NCBI GenBank assembly: GCA_002335495.1
Contig: DDBW01000014.1
Location: 1,671 to 65,670 of the forward strand
DNA length: 64,000 bases
Source: Candidatus Dojkabacteria bacterium UBA2022
Lineage (GTDB): Bacteria; Patescibacteriota; Dojkabacteria; SC72
Direction: 5' to 3'
Of the stretch, positions 45,610-55,300 are shown in pieces. How positions within the stretch are numbered: the first letter of the stretch is position 1; each line of letters opens with the position of its first letter. Under the pieces are notes generated by a model that searched no databases, was not told the DNA's origin, and saw only the letters and a program-made list of their open reading frames with translations. The translations under genes were made by a program, and so were the position numbers.

Positions 45610-45610
45610 T
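45605..45610 (+). promoter_or_regulatory. -10 box of tyrS leader
   Basis: TATAAT, overlapping the rarA stop codon and about 7 bases before the base of the T-box Stem I. Confidence 0.5.
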
Positions 45611-45616
45611 TTCCAC

Positions 45617-45846
45617 AGCTCATTGTAAAACAGAAAGCGAAGAAGGAGACACAGTAGAAAGTGTATGGTTACATTATTGAGAGTGACTGGCTGGAGCAAA
45701 GTCACAGTACATATATTTTCGAATTACACTCTGGAGCTTACATATTAACAAGCCTGAAGCGATTCAGGGAAGTAAAGTGGTACCGCGTTATTACACGCCT
45801 TTACACATCTCTATTTTTTAGAAATGTGTAAGGGCGTTTTTTATTT
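45617..45846 (+). promoter_or_regulatory. T-box riboswitch with intrinsic terminator, upstream of tyrS
   Basis: Stem I appears to close with AGCTC (45617-45621) and GAGCT (45734-45738). The T-box sequence is clear at 45771-45787 (AGTAAAGTGGTACCGCG), with the bulge TGGT (45778-45781) that would pair with the uncharged tRNA end ACCA. A 14-bp terminator hairpin (45795-45808 with 45824-45837, one G-T wobble) runs into TTTTTTATTT. A TAC triplet at 45725-45727, in the 3' side of Stem I, is the candidate tyrosine specifier. The element should read through only when tRNA-Tyr is uncharged. Confidence 0.85.
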
Positions 45847-45865
45847 AACCTAAGAAATAAATACT

Positions 45866-47056
45866 ATGGTAAGTAACGATAAAAAAATAATTGATAGAAT
45901 TCTAAACAAAGCGGTAGAGGAAATACTACCATCAAAAGATGCACTCCAAGCTCTACTGAATTCAGGTAAGCGATTACGAATCTACCAAGGATTTGACCCA
46001 ACAGCCCCAACTCTTCACATCGGACACAGCGTAATGATGCGAAAGTTGGAAGATTTTAGAAAACTAGGACATCAGGTAATCTTTTTAATAGGTGACTTTA
46101 CAGCAAGAATTGGAGACCCAACAGATAAAGGAGCAGCAAGAAAGAAACTAACTAAAGAAGAGATCTCTGAAAACCTCAAGCTGTATACAGAGCAGGCAAA
46201 AGCTTTGATTGACGTAGATAATAAAGAGAACCCCGTACAGGTAATGTTTAACAGCTCATGGCTAGAGCCCCTAAACTTTGGAGACATTATAGAACTTGCT
46301 TCATCCTTTACAGTTCAGCAGATGATCAAGAGAAGTATGTTCCAAAAGAGACTAGAAGAAGATAAGCCAATATACCTACACGAATTCCTATACCCCCTTA
46401 TGCAAGGATATGACTCTCTCGCAATGGATGTAGATGTTGAGTTAGGAGGAAATGATCAGCTGTTTAATATGCTTGCGGGTAGAGATCTGATGATGGCATT
46501 AAAGAATAAAGAGAAATTTGTCATAGCAGGCAAACTCCTAACAACAGCCGATGGAAAGAAAATGGGTAAATCGGAAGGGAACATGATAACCCTAGCTGAC
46601 AGTGCCCAAAACATCTATGGTAAAGTAATGGCATTTCCTGATGAGCACATAGTCCCAGGCTTTGAGCTGTTAACTTCAATGGAGATAGACGATGTAGAAG
46701 AGGTAAAGCAAAAGCTGAAACAAGGAGTGAATCCAATTGAGCTTAAGAAGGCTCTTGCATTACAGTTAACTTCGGAGCTCAAGGGTAAAGACGAAGCAGA
46801 GAAAGCTCAGCAGTATTTTGAAGAGGTATTCCAAAAGAAGGGAGCAAGCGAAGAGGCTCCAAAACACGAAGGCTTAAATCAAAATATAGTAGAAATACTG
46901 TTAAGCACTAAAATAGCATCAAGTAAAAGTGAAGCCAGAAGACTTCTATTACAAAACGCAGTTAAACTAGAAGGAGAGGTAATTACAGATCCAAATAACA
47001 TTGTTACAACCCCAGGAATATTAAAAGTAGGCAAAAAGGTATTTCATATTGTATAA
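45866..47056 (+). CDS. tyrS: Tyrosyl-tRNA synthetase
   Basis: This 396-residue class I synthetase has TLHIGHS as HIGH and KMGKS as KMSKS. A C-terminal S4 domain (SSKSEARRLLLQNAVKLEGE) binds tRNA. The T-box upstream supports tyrosine specificity and regulation by tRNA charging. The stop TAA overlaps the -10 box of the next transcript. Confidence 0.95.
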   Translation: MVSNDKKIIDRILNKAVEEILPSKDALQALLNSGKRLRIYQGFDPTAPTLHIGHSVMMRKLEDFRKLGHQVIFLIGDFTARIGDPTDKGAARKKLTKEEISENLKLYTEQAKALIDVDNKENPVQVMFNSSWLEPLNFGDIIELASSFTVQQMIKRSMFQKRLEEDKPIYLHEFLYPLMQGYDSLAMDVDVELGGNDQLFNMLAGRDLMMALKNKEKFVIAGKLLTTADGKKMGKSEGNMITLADSAQNIYGKVMAFPDEHIVPGFELLTSMEIDDVEEVKQKLKQGVNPIELKKALALQLTSELKGKDEAEKAQQYFEEVFQKKGASEEAPKHEGLNQNIVEILLSTKIASSKSEARRLLLQNAVKLEGEVITDPNNIVTTPGILKVGKKVFHIV

Positions 47057-47178
47057 TGACCAAGGTATGAAAAATATAAGTATGCACATTGTAACTTTTA
47101 AGAGACTCCCAATTAACCGGGGGTGATGTTTGCATACATTAGTTAAGTAAACATACCCCCTAGCAATAGGGGGTTTTT
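47052..47178 (+). promoter_or_regulatory. Leader-peptide attenuator of the Rel-like gene
   Basis: TATAAT (47052-47057) drives a leader with a 19-codon frame at 47067. GGGGGT-ATGTTT (47119-47131, G bulged at 47125) can pair with AAACATACCCCC (47149-47160), 12 pairs. Alternatively CCCCC (47156-47160) pairs with GGGGG (47169-47173) across a GCAA loop, followed by TTTTT (47174-47178), a terminator. The two folds share the C-tract and exclude each other. Confidence 0.75.
47067..47126 (+). CDS. Leader peptide MKNISMHIVTFKRLPINRG
   Basis: The ATG lies 9 bases after TATAAT, and TGA (47124-47126) falls within the 5' arm of the antiterminator. A ribosome completing this frame would cover the G-tract and leave the terminator free; a ribosome stalled earlier would leave the arm free to form the antiterminator. 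No run of a single amino acid is present (three Ile). Confidence 0.6.
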   Translation: MKNISMHIVTFKRLPINRG

Positions 47179-47185
47179 GATTATT

Positions 47186-48688
47186 ATGGAAAGAATAACT
47201 GATATCGAAAAGTTAAGAGAAAGTATTCTAGCAAATACTCCTGATGCGTTTGCGAATCAAGTATCTGAGGCTATTAACTTTGCTCAGCTGTATCACCAGG
47301 GAGAAACAAGATACTCCGGTGAAAATTTTGCTGTACACGCTCTAAACACGGGACTAATTGCAAGTGAAATAAGACTGGATACGGCATCTGTAATCGCAGC
47401 CATACTCCATCAGGTTGCATCACGAAGACATAAATCTGAAATTCAAATCTCGACAATAAAAGGAGAAATTCAGAGTATGTTCGGAGACGACGTTCTTGAT
47501 CTAATTAACCAGGTTGAACATATAAATGATGCAACCAAAATAAACAAAGAGAGTAACCCAAAAGTACTAAGAAAATACCTATTAAGTAGTTCAGACGATA
47601 TAAGACCCTTACTAATAAAAATATGTGATATCCAGGAAGAGATCCTAACCGTTGAATCGATACCATTAGAAAAAGTTAAACCTTTTTGTAAAAAGGTGTT
47701 AGAAATCTACTCACCATTGTGTGAATATTTAAACCTAAACGAGATAAAAAAAGATCTTGATGAAAGAGCTTTTAAAATTCTCAACCCTGACGGCTATGAT
47801 CTAGTTACAAAACTACTAGAAGAAAACAGCATAAACGATGCTTTAAAAAAATCCTACCTTAAATACCTTAAACTTTTAGCCAATGTATTAGGATATAAAG
47901 TAGAAATAAAAGGAAGAATAAAAAGTAAGTACAGCACCTATCAAAAACTTTCAAAATACCTAAAAGAAGGAAAGGGGAGTAAACTAGCAGAGATTAGAGA
48001 TATTCTTGCGTTTTCAGTTATTACAAACAATATAAACGAGTGCTACTCTTTCTGTGAAGCCCTCAAGACTTTTACAGTAGAAATTCCGGAACTATTTGAC
48101 GACTATATCACGCATCCGAAACCAAATGGGTATAAAGCGATGCAGATGACCGCCCAGATATCTGAAATTTCTAAAATGTTCGTTGAAATTCAGATCCTAA
48201 CTGATGAAATGTACTACTTCAACACATACGGTCCTGCATCACACATAGCATACAAAGCTAGCAAAGCCCGTTTTGCTAAAAGCAGCAAAGATCTAGATTG
48301 GATTGAAAAAATTCACAAATCAATATCTGAGCATGTAAATCTTCGAGAGAAAAGGTTCTCAATCCCAATAACAGGTGAGATATTCAAAAATCAAATCTTT
48401 GTTTTCACTCCAAAAGGATTACTCATAGAACTAGAGAAGGGCGATACCGTAATAGACTTTGCATATAGGGTCCACACTGAGCTAGGCCACAAAACAGTAT
48501 CAGCAAGAGTAAATGGAAAACCCGCCCCACTAAATCATAATCCTGATACAGGGGATGTAATTGAGTTGATTATAGATAAGAAAAAAGTAACCCCAAACCC
48601 TGACTGGTTAAAATTTGCAAATTCTACATCGACAAAGCATAAAATTTCCGCTCAATTAAAAAGATCTTTAGAAGTTGCACGTAAGTAA
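47186..48688 (+). CDS. Rel/SpoT-like (p)ppGpp synthetase with degenerate hydrolase
   Basis: I use the ATG at 47186; a TTG at 47177 lies in the terminator U-tract. The N-terminal HD-like domain is degraded: LHQV (H75-Q76) replaces the HD metal pair and CDIQEEILTV replaces the usual DRLHNMRTL. The synthetase domain is recognisable (GRIKSKYSTYQKL, RDILAFSVI, YITHPKPNGYKAMQ, FVEIQILTDEM), although two arginines usually found here are Ser and Leu. A TGS domain follows (about 395-460); the C-terminal ACT domain is absent. Synthesis of (p)ppGpp without hydrolysis is inferred, not shown. Confidence 0.82.
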   Translation: MERITDIEKLRESILANTPDAFANQVSEAINFAQLYHQGETRYSGENFAVHALNTGLIASEIRLDTASVIAAILHQVASRRHKSEIQISTIKGEIQSMFGDDVLDLINQVEHINDATKINKESNPKVLRKYLLSSSDDIRPLLIKICDIQEEILTVESIPLEKVKPFCKKVLEIYSPLCEYLNLNEIKKDLDERAFKILNPDGYDLVTKLLEENSINDALKKSYLKYLKLLANVLGYKVEIKGRIKSKYSTYQKLSKYLKEGKGSKLAEIRDILAFSVITNNINECYSFCEALKTFTVEIPELFDDYITHPKPNGYKAMQMTAQISEISKMFVEIQILTDEMYYFNTYGPASHIAYKASKARFAKSSKDLDWIEKIHKSISEHVNLREKRFSIPITGEIFKNQIFVFTPKGLLIELEKGDTVIDFAYRVHTELGHKTVSARVNGKPAPLNHNPDTGDVIELIIDKKKVTPNPDWLKFANSTSTKHKISAQLKRSLEVARK

Positions 48689-48710
48689 AGGGTAGAGTAA
48701 AATCTTAGAT

Positions 48711-48821
48711 ATGAGTGAAAAAACACAAAAAGCCCTTCACAAAGCAATGAGTATATTTGTCGCTGTAATCCTGATTGGAAGTATTATACTCCCATTGATT
48801 ATAACCCTAATGGGTCTATAA
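48711..48821 (+). CDS. 36-residue single-helix membrane peptide
   Basis: One membrane helix (AMSIFVAVILIGSIILPLII) after a short basic N-terminus. TAAAAT (48698-48703) is 7 bases upstream of the ATG. The recG start codon follows the stop by one base, so translation of the two is likely coupled. No family is recognised. Confidence 0.5.
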   Translation: MSEKTQKALHKAMSIFVAVILIGSIILPLIITLMGL

Positions 48822-48822
48822 G

Positions 48823-50838
48823 ATGCCACTGAGATTAGATGATCCAATAACCCAAGTGCCACTAGTTGGCACCGCTAAAAGTATCCTCCTTGAAAACCTC
48901 GGAATTAATACTGTAAAAGATCTTCTATTTCACATCCCATCAAGATACAAGGACACCTCCAGTATAATAACAATTGACCAATTAAAAATCGAAAGAGAGG
49001 GCACAATTGTAGGAACCCTCGAGTCAATCAAAAATATTTACACCCGATCTAGAAAAGTTCTAACAAGAGCCACTATATCGGACGGTACTGGTAGAATAGA
49101 AGCCGTATGGTTTAATCAAAGGTATCTTGCTAAATCCCTAAACCCAAACGAACAGTACCTCTTCGAAGGCAAACTCAATCCCAAACAAACACGCCCACAA
49201 CTAGTCAGCCCAACCTACGAAAAATACTATCAAGGAGTAGTAAATCAAAAGCACGTAGGAAGAATAACCCCCTTCTATCCAGAAACAGCAAACATATCTT
49301 CCAAATGGCTAAGGGCTAGATTAGATGATGTATTCAAGAACTTAGAAGATACTATCCTTGACCCCATCCCGCAGGATATCCTCAAAGAAAAACAGCTGCC
49401 AACTATAAATGAAGCAATTAACCTCGTCCACAATCCACAAGAAGTTGAGGATGTTAACATAGGCAGAGGCCGGCTTGAGTTTGACGAACTCCTGCGCGTA
49501 GCCTTACAAATAGAAAGCGAAGTCCACCAACAAACCGGAAAACAAGCAAATATAATCCCTGTGGATTTTGACACTGTTTATGAATTTATATCTCAGCTAC
49601 CGTACAGTTTAACTGATGACCAAGTAATGGCAATAAGAGATATTATAAAGGATATAAACAGTACAAACCCAATGCGCAGACTCCTCAACGGAGATGTAGG
49701 AAGCGGTAAAACGGTAGTGGCGGCAGCAGTAATGTACGGAGTATTTAAAAGCGGACTAACATCATTATTAATGGCACCAACCTCAATTCTAGCCCGCCAG
49801 CATTTTAAAACCATAAGTAATATGCTTGAGCCTTTGGGAGTAAAGGTTCAACTACGAACAAGTTCTGAACAGATTGAAAACAGCAAAGATCCTCAGGTTA
49901 TAATTGGAACCCATGCTCTATTATTTGAAAAAGAACTTCCAGATAATATCGCGCTCGTAGTAGTAGATGAGCAGCACAGATTCGGAGTGAATCAAAGGAA
50001 AGAGCTTTTAGAAAAGGACACCAACTCATTAATCCCACACTATCTTAGTATGACAGCAACTCCAATTCCTCGAACCCTAACCAATATTCTATTTGGAGAT
50101 ATGTCTGTATCATTCATCAACCAACTTCCCCTCAATAGGCTACCGATCAAAACACACTATGTTCCAAAAGCCAAACGAGACTCCTGCTACACCTGGGTAA
50201 AAGAGCGGATTATTGAGACCAACTACAAGGAACAAGCTTTCATTATATTTCCCCTCGTAGACGAATCTGAAAAGTTAGAAGCAAAGTCTGCAAAGAAAGA
50301 GTTTGAAACCCTCACATCAACTGTGTTCAAAGAAATCAAGGCAGCACTACTACACGGACAGATGAAGGAGAAAGAGAAGGACGAAATTCTAAAAGATTTT
50401 AAAGAAGGTAAATACTCTATATTAATTGCCACCCCAGTAGTAGAAGTGGGAATAGATATTCCAAACGCAACAATGATGATAATTGAAAACGCTGAAAGGT
50501 TTGGATTAGCCCAATTACACCAATTTAGAGGAAGAGTTGGAAGAAACTCCCTGCAGTCATACTGCTACCTTTTGGCTGGTGACAGCGTTGATGAAGAGAA
50601 TGGAGTGGAAAGACTTATGTACTTCAGCCAACATAATTCGGGATTTGATGTTGCCGAATACGACCTTCAAACCAGAGGGCCAGGAGAAGTATTCGGAGTT
50701 AAACAATCCGGTATTCCAAAATTTAAGGTTGCCACTATAACAAACATAAAACTCCTGTTACAATGCAGAGAAGTAGCAAAAGAGCTAATTAAACAAGGAT
50801 ACAATGTAGATAAAATACTCGACAACCTATTTAGATGA
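48823..50838 (+). CDS. recG: ATP-dependent DNA helicase RecG
   Basis: This 671-residue protein has the N-terminal wedge/OB domain (TRATISDGTGRIEAVWFNQR), Walker A GDVGSGKTVVA, DEQH, TATPIPRTL and HQFRGRVGRNSLQSYCYLL. RecG regresses stalled forks and branched DNA. Its stop TGA overlaps the ATG of the next gene. Confidence 0.95.
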   Translation: MPLRLDDPITQVPLVGTAKSILLENLGINTVKDLLFHIPSRYKDTSSIITIDQLKIEREGTIVGTLESIKNIYTRSRKVLTRATISDGTGRIEAVWFNQRYLAKSLNPNEQYLFEGKLNPKQTRPQLVSPTYEKYYQGVVNQKHVGRITPFYPETANISSKWLRARLDDVFKNLEDTILDPIPQDILKEKQLPTINEAINLVHNPQEVEDVNIGRGRLEFDELLRVALQIESEVHQQTGKQANIIPVDFDTVYEFISQLPYSLTDDQVMAIRDIIKDINSTNPMRRLLNGDVGSGKTVVAAAVMYGVFKSGLTSLLMAPTSILARQHFKTISNMLEPLGVKVQLRTSSEQIENSKDPQVIIGTHALLFEKELPDNIALVVVDEQHRFGVNQRKELLEKDTNSLIPHYLSMTATPIPRTLTNILFGDMSVSFINQLPLNRLPIKTHYVPKAKRDSCYTWVKERIIETNYKEQAFIIFPLVDESEKLEAKSAKKEFETLTSTVFKEIKAALLHGQMKEKEKDEILKDFKEGKYSILIATPVVEVGIDIPNATMMIIENAERFGLAQLHQFRGRVGRNSLQSYCYLLAGDSVDEENGVERLMYFSQHNSGFDVAEYDLQTRGPGEVFGVKQSGIPKFKVATITNIKLLLQCREVAKELIKQGYNVDKILDNLFR

Positions 50839-51293
50839 AAATATATGTAATTCTAGACAATATACGCTCAGCATATAATGTGGGAAGTATATTTAGGACT
50901 TCAGATGGAGCAGGGGATTGCGAGATATTAATATGCGGCATATCCCCAACTCCTGAACATAACAAGGTAGCAAAAACCTCTTTAGGTTCTACTGATTCCG
51001 TCCCTTGGAAATACTTTAAAACAACGGAGGAAGCTATTGAACACGTTAAGAGCATGAATATACCTATATACAGCATAGAAATCACTCCAGAGGCACAGGA
51101 ATATACTCAAGTTAAATATCCCCAAGATATTGCAATTGTACTAGGGCACGAAACAGAAGGAGTAGGTAGAAGAATCCTAGAAATAAGTGATAAGCATATC
51201 TATGTACCAATGCGGGGAAAAAAGGAATCCTTGAATGTTGCAACCGTTGCAGGTATTGTTATATATGAAATAATTAAATGTAAAAACGTATGA
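50835..51293 (+). CDS. SpoU/TrmH-family RNA 2'-O-methyltransferase
   Basis: In this 152-residue protein, NIRSAYNVGSIFRTSDGAG, ALVLGHETEGVG-like IVLGHETEGVG and YVPMRGKKESLNVATVAGI are the three SPOUT motifs that form the knot and SAM site. The RNA target (tRNA or rRNA) is not decidable. It overlaps recG and femX by 4 bases each. Confidence 0.85.
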   Translation: MKIYVILDNIRSAYNVGSIFRTSDGAGDCEILICGISPTPEHNKVAKTSLGSTDSVPWKYFKTTEEAIEHVKSMNIPIYSIEITPEAQEYTQVKYPQDIAIVLGHETEGVGRRILEISDKHIYVPMRGKKESLNVATVAGIVIYEIIKCKNV

Positions 51294-52345
51294 TAAAGAT
51301 TGAATTAGTTGAGGATAAAAAGGCGTGGGATAACATAGCATCCTCTTCATCCCCGTCTACAGTTCTTCAATCTTGGGATTGGGGGGACTTTCAAGTTAGC
51401 TTGGGAAGAAAAATATGGAGAATTGGAGTGTATGATGATGATGTATTAGTAGGAGTTGCCCTGGCTCAGCTAATCCCAACAAAACTGAGAACCCACATAT
51501 ATGTTTCCAATGGTCCTGTCATTAGAAGAGAGAAAGTCAAAGAGTATATGCCCAAACTAATAGGATATCTGAAAGCATTAGCAATTCAAGAGAAAGTTCA
51601 CTTTGTAAGAATAGACCCCCTCTATAAAGACGATGAATTAATAAATAAAGAGCTATCGGATATGGGAATGAAGCGATCGCAAACCTTCACTCAATCTGAA
51701 AACAAATGGCTATTAGATGTAACAGAAGAGGAAGAATCTTTACTTAGAAATATGCGAAAAAGCACTCGATATGAGATTAAGAAAGCTGAAAGAGAAGGTG
51801 TAACAGTGTATTCGTCAGACAAAATTGAAGACTACAAGCAGTTCGAAAAACTATTTCTGATTACAGCTAAAAGACAGAACTTCATTCCCCATCCAATCAC
51901 ATACTATGAGAAACAGTTCACAACTCTAACCAAAGGAGGGATATACAAGGCATATTGTGCAGTCAGAAACGGAGAAGTGCTAGCAACCGCACTCATTTCC
52001 TTTTACGGGGATACTGCCTCGTATCTACACGCATCAAGCCTAAGCAATCCTGAAGTGAATAAATATATGGCACCACCTGCCTTAGTATGGCAAGCTATCA
52101 AAGATACGAAAGCGAAGGGGATGAAGTATTTTGACTTCTGGGGGATTGCCCTAACTGATGATCCTAAACACCCTTGGGCTGGATTCACACGTTTTAAAAA
52201 AGGGTTTGGAGGTTTTCTTTTCAAAGTAGTACGCTCATACGACATTCCAACTTCACCAAGATACCCTTTGATAGCTCTTATGGATGCAACGCGAGAGAGC
52301 TGGGGAATCTGGTACTACAAACTTCTCAAACTCTTAAAAAGATAG
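51290..52345 (+). CDS. FemAB/FemX-like peptidoglycan bridge aminoacyltransferase
   Basis: The protein has 351 residues. Two GNAT-like halves: QSWDWGDFQVSLGRK near the N-terminus and RKSTRYEIKKAEREGV in the middle, then SYLHASSLSNPEVNKYMAPP and FDFWGIALTDD, are Fem-family features. These enzymes add amino acids to the lipid II stem peptide using aminoacyl-tRNA. Donor and position are not known. It precedes the giant surface protein. Confidence 0.82.
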   Translation: MIKIELVEDKKAWDNIASSSSPSTVLQSWDWGDFQVSLGRKIWRIGVYDDDVLVGVALAQLIPTKLRTHIYVSNGPVIRREKVKEYMPKLIGYLKALAIQEKVHFVRIDPLYKDDELINKELSDMGMKRSQTFTQSENKWLLDVTEEEESLLRNMRKSTRYEIKKAEREGVTVYSSDKIEDYKQFEKLFLITAKRQNFIPHPITYYEKQFTTLTKGGIYKAYCAVRNGEVLATALISFYGDTASYLHASSLSNPEVNKYMAPPALVWQAIKDTKAKGMKYFDFWGIALTDDPKHPWAGFTRFKKGFGGFLFKVVRSYDIPTSPRYPLIALMDATRESWGIWYYKLLKLLKR

Positions 52346-52362
52346 CTTGTAGCAATATATTT

Positions 52363-52391
52363 TTGACATCCACGGATGCGCCATATATTAT
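52363..52391 (+). promoter_or_regulatory. Promoter of the giant surface-protein gene
   Basis: TTGACA (52363-52368), exactly 17 bases, TATTAT (52386-52391) and 6 bases to the ATG at 52398. The start site should coincide with the ATG. This is the closest match to consensus I found in the window. Confidence 0.75.
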
Positions 52392-52397
52392 GGTAAT

Positions 52398-55300
52398 ATG
52401 GCGTTTTCTGAAAGAGTACTAAAGCGAAAATTCAAGAAAAATATCCTCGTAATATCCTTCATTCTGGTAGCAATACTGCCTGTAATTGCCTTCAACATTA
52501 TCAAGATTATCAATAACCCAGTACCCAGATTTGTAGAAACTCCTGAAAGCTCCAAATATATTCTTGAAGTATCCAACCAAAACTATAAAGCAAAGATAGG
52601 AGGGAAAGATGGCAATACAGCGTCGGTTCAATTCATAAACCCTGATAAGAAAGATATAACCTTCTCCTACATTTCTCAAGACAAGAAAAAACCAACGGTA
52701 GAAAGTGACAGTAGAAAAGTAACTTTCAAAAATGTTGATAAAAATATTGATATTGAATATATACCTTTAGCTAACGGTTTAAAGGAAAACATCATCCTCA
52801 CAGATAAGCCTAAGTCAAACTACTACTACTTTGCAACAGATATAAAGGAGGCCATTGTAAAGAAGCACTACAAAGGAGAAGGAGTTCCTGCTTTTTACAC
52901 AGAGAAAGGTGAATACCTTTTCAATATAGAGCCTGGATATGCAATAGATGCAAGAGGGAAACGAACGGACGATGTGAAAATAGATGTAATCAAATCCGAG
53001 GGGAAACACTACATAAGAGTTAATGTAGATGAAAAATGGTTAAAGTCAGAAAACAGAGCCTTCCCAATTAAAGTTGACCCAACAATCGTATACGATACAA
53101 CATCTGAATTTGCCAACGGAGTATTTAACAGAGCAAGAGATACAGGATCCGGAGCCAATCCAGTAATAGAGACCTCATATCAAGAACTCAATACTGACAC
53201 ACATACAGCAGGATTATGGCATATGAATGAAAGTTCAGGAAACATTCAAGACGCATCCGGCAACGGTAATATTGGTACCCCAACCGGAACAACAGTAGTA
53301 ACCGGAATCGTTTCAAACGCAAGAGACTTCAACGGAACCTCCGACTTCATAAACCTGGGTAATGCTTCGATACTAAATATCACTGGTGACATAAGCATTG
53401 AGGCATGGGTAAAGGTAGATTCGTATGCATCAGGATTAGCAGTACTAACATGGGCAAACGGTGCATATACACTATTCCCATACCATATAGTAATAAATAC
53501 CACGGGTACTCTTCGATTTAACTCATCAACAACCGGATCTTTTGATAGCACAGGGATAGTACCACTAGGGGTATGGACTCATATAGCAGTAACAACAGAA
53601 GGTAAACTTCTTAGCTTCTATATAAACGGACAATTAGACACTACTCACCAACTTCCATCAGCGACAAGAAGCGCCGGAGATGGCTATCTTTCCTTAAGCA
53701 GAGCCTCAACACAGTACTTTGATGGAAGTATTGATGAAGTAAGAATCTCTGACAGAGCAAGAACTAAAGAAGAAATCCTCCAATCATATAACAAATCGGC
53801 GTACTCCGTGTACACAAGTGAGGTAATTGATATCGGAAGCGCAGTAGTAACATGGAACAACCTCACATGGACAGAGCAAGGGGTACTAACGGGAGGAGCA
53901 GAGACCCTTTCAAATACAGCAAATTTGGTTGCACAATGGAATCTCAATGAAACAAGTGGAACAACAGCAGCTAACAATGCGGGTTCCTGCGGAGCAAGCT
54001 GTAACGGTACACTAGTTAACTTTACAAATACTTCGGGACAAGACACGACGCCAATCAGCGGCTGGAGTAATAAGGAAGCAAGATGGGGAAATGGAGGAAT
54101 TATGCTTGACGGGGCAGATGATTACATCAACATACCCGACCCTACAAATGGTAGCTTAGATTTTGGGACATCAAGCCTCACATTGTCGACATGGATAAAG
54201 GCTACGAGTGATAATACAATTGGAAGATGGATTTTATCTAAAACACTAACAACATCTACAACGATGTATTTCATTGGTCATCATACCGATGGTACTATTA
54301 GATGGAGAGCTAACGATGGAACTAACGCCTTTGACTTATACTCAAATGTAAGAATTTTGGATAGTAAGTGGCACAACATTGTGGCAGTCATTGATAAAAG
54401 CAATAATACCGCAAGACTTTATATCGATGGAATACTGACAGGATCAACAAGTATATCTGGAAGTATGAATCTAGCATCTACCTTTGACTTCACTGTAGGA
54501 GCGTTCAAAGATACAACAGGAGCAACTAGCAACCACTTCGGAGGAGTGATTGATTCAATAAGCATATACTCTAGAGCATTAGAGACTAATGAAATACTCT
54601 CAAACTACCAAAGCAGTAACTTAGAGATACAAACAAGAGTAGGAAGTGATACCACCCCAAATGATGGGAGCTGGGAAACATGGAGACCGAACACAGTGGA
54701 GAATTCATTAACAGCCATGGACAATCAGTTTTTATACCCAACAAATGATTCAGGCCAAACCCTATACTGGCCATTAGACGAAACTGCTAACAATACATGT
54801 ACAGGAGGAGTAAACGATGTATGTGATAAAACAGGCTCTAACGATGCAGAAATACTCGGAACAACAATTAGAAGCGGAGTATATGGAAGATCAAGAGGAT
54901 TCCCTGGCAACACGATTGTTGACTTTATCTATGAACCCAGCTACACAGCAATACCAACAACAAGTATCTCTGTAGAGTTTTGGATAAAAACACGAGGAAA
55001 TCTAGATGGAATTTTTTCATACGCCTCAACAGCAGGTGATAACGATTTCCTTATATACGACAGTTCTAATCTACAGATATTCCGAAATACCACACCATTA
55101 GTTTCGGGGGTTTCAGTTAACGATAATCAATGGCACCATGTGGTAGCCACTTGGAGAAGTTCCGACGGTCAGACCCAAATATATAAGGATGGAAAACTTG
55201 CCTATACAGGAACAACTCAGACAGGTACAAGCATAACAACAGGAGGAGTACTTATGATTGGACAAGAACAGGATTCGATAGGAGGAGGACTCTCTGCAGC

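Noticed and set aside
45601..45616. GTGG...CCAC hairpin as a rarA terminator
   Set aside because: Only four pairs, no U-run, and the loop is the TATAAT box of the tyrS leader.
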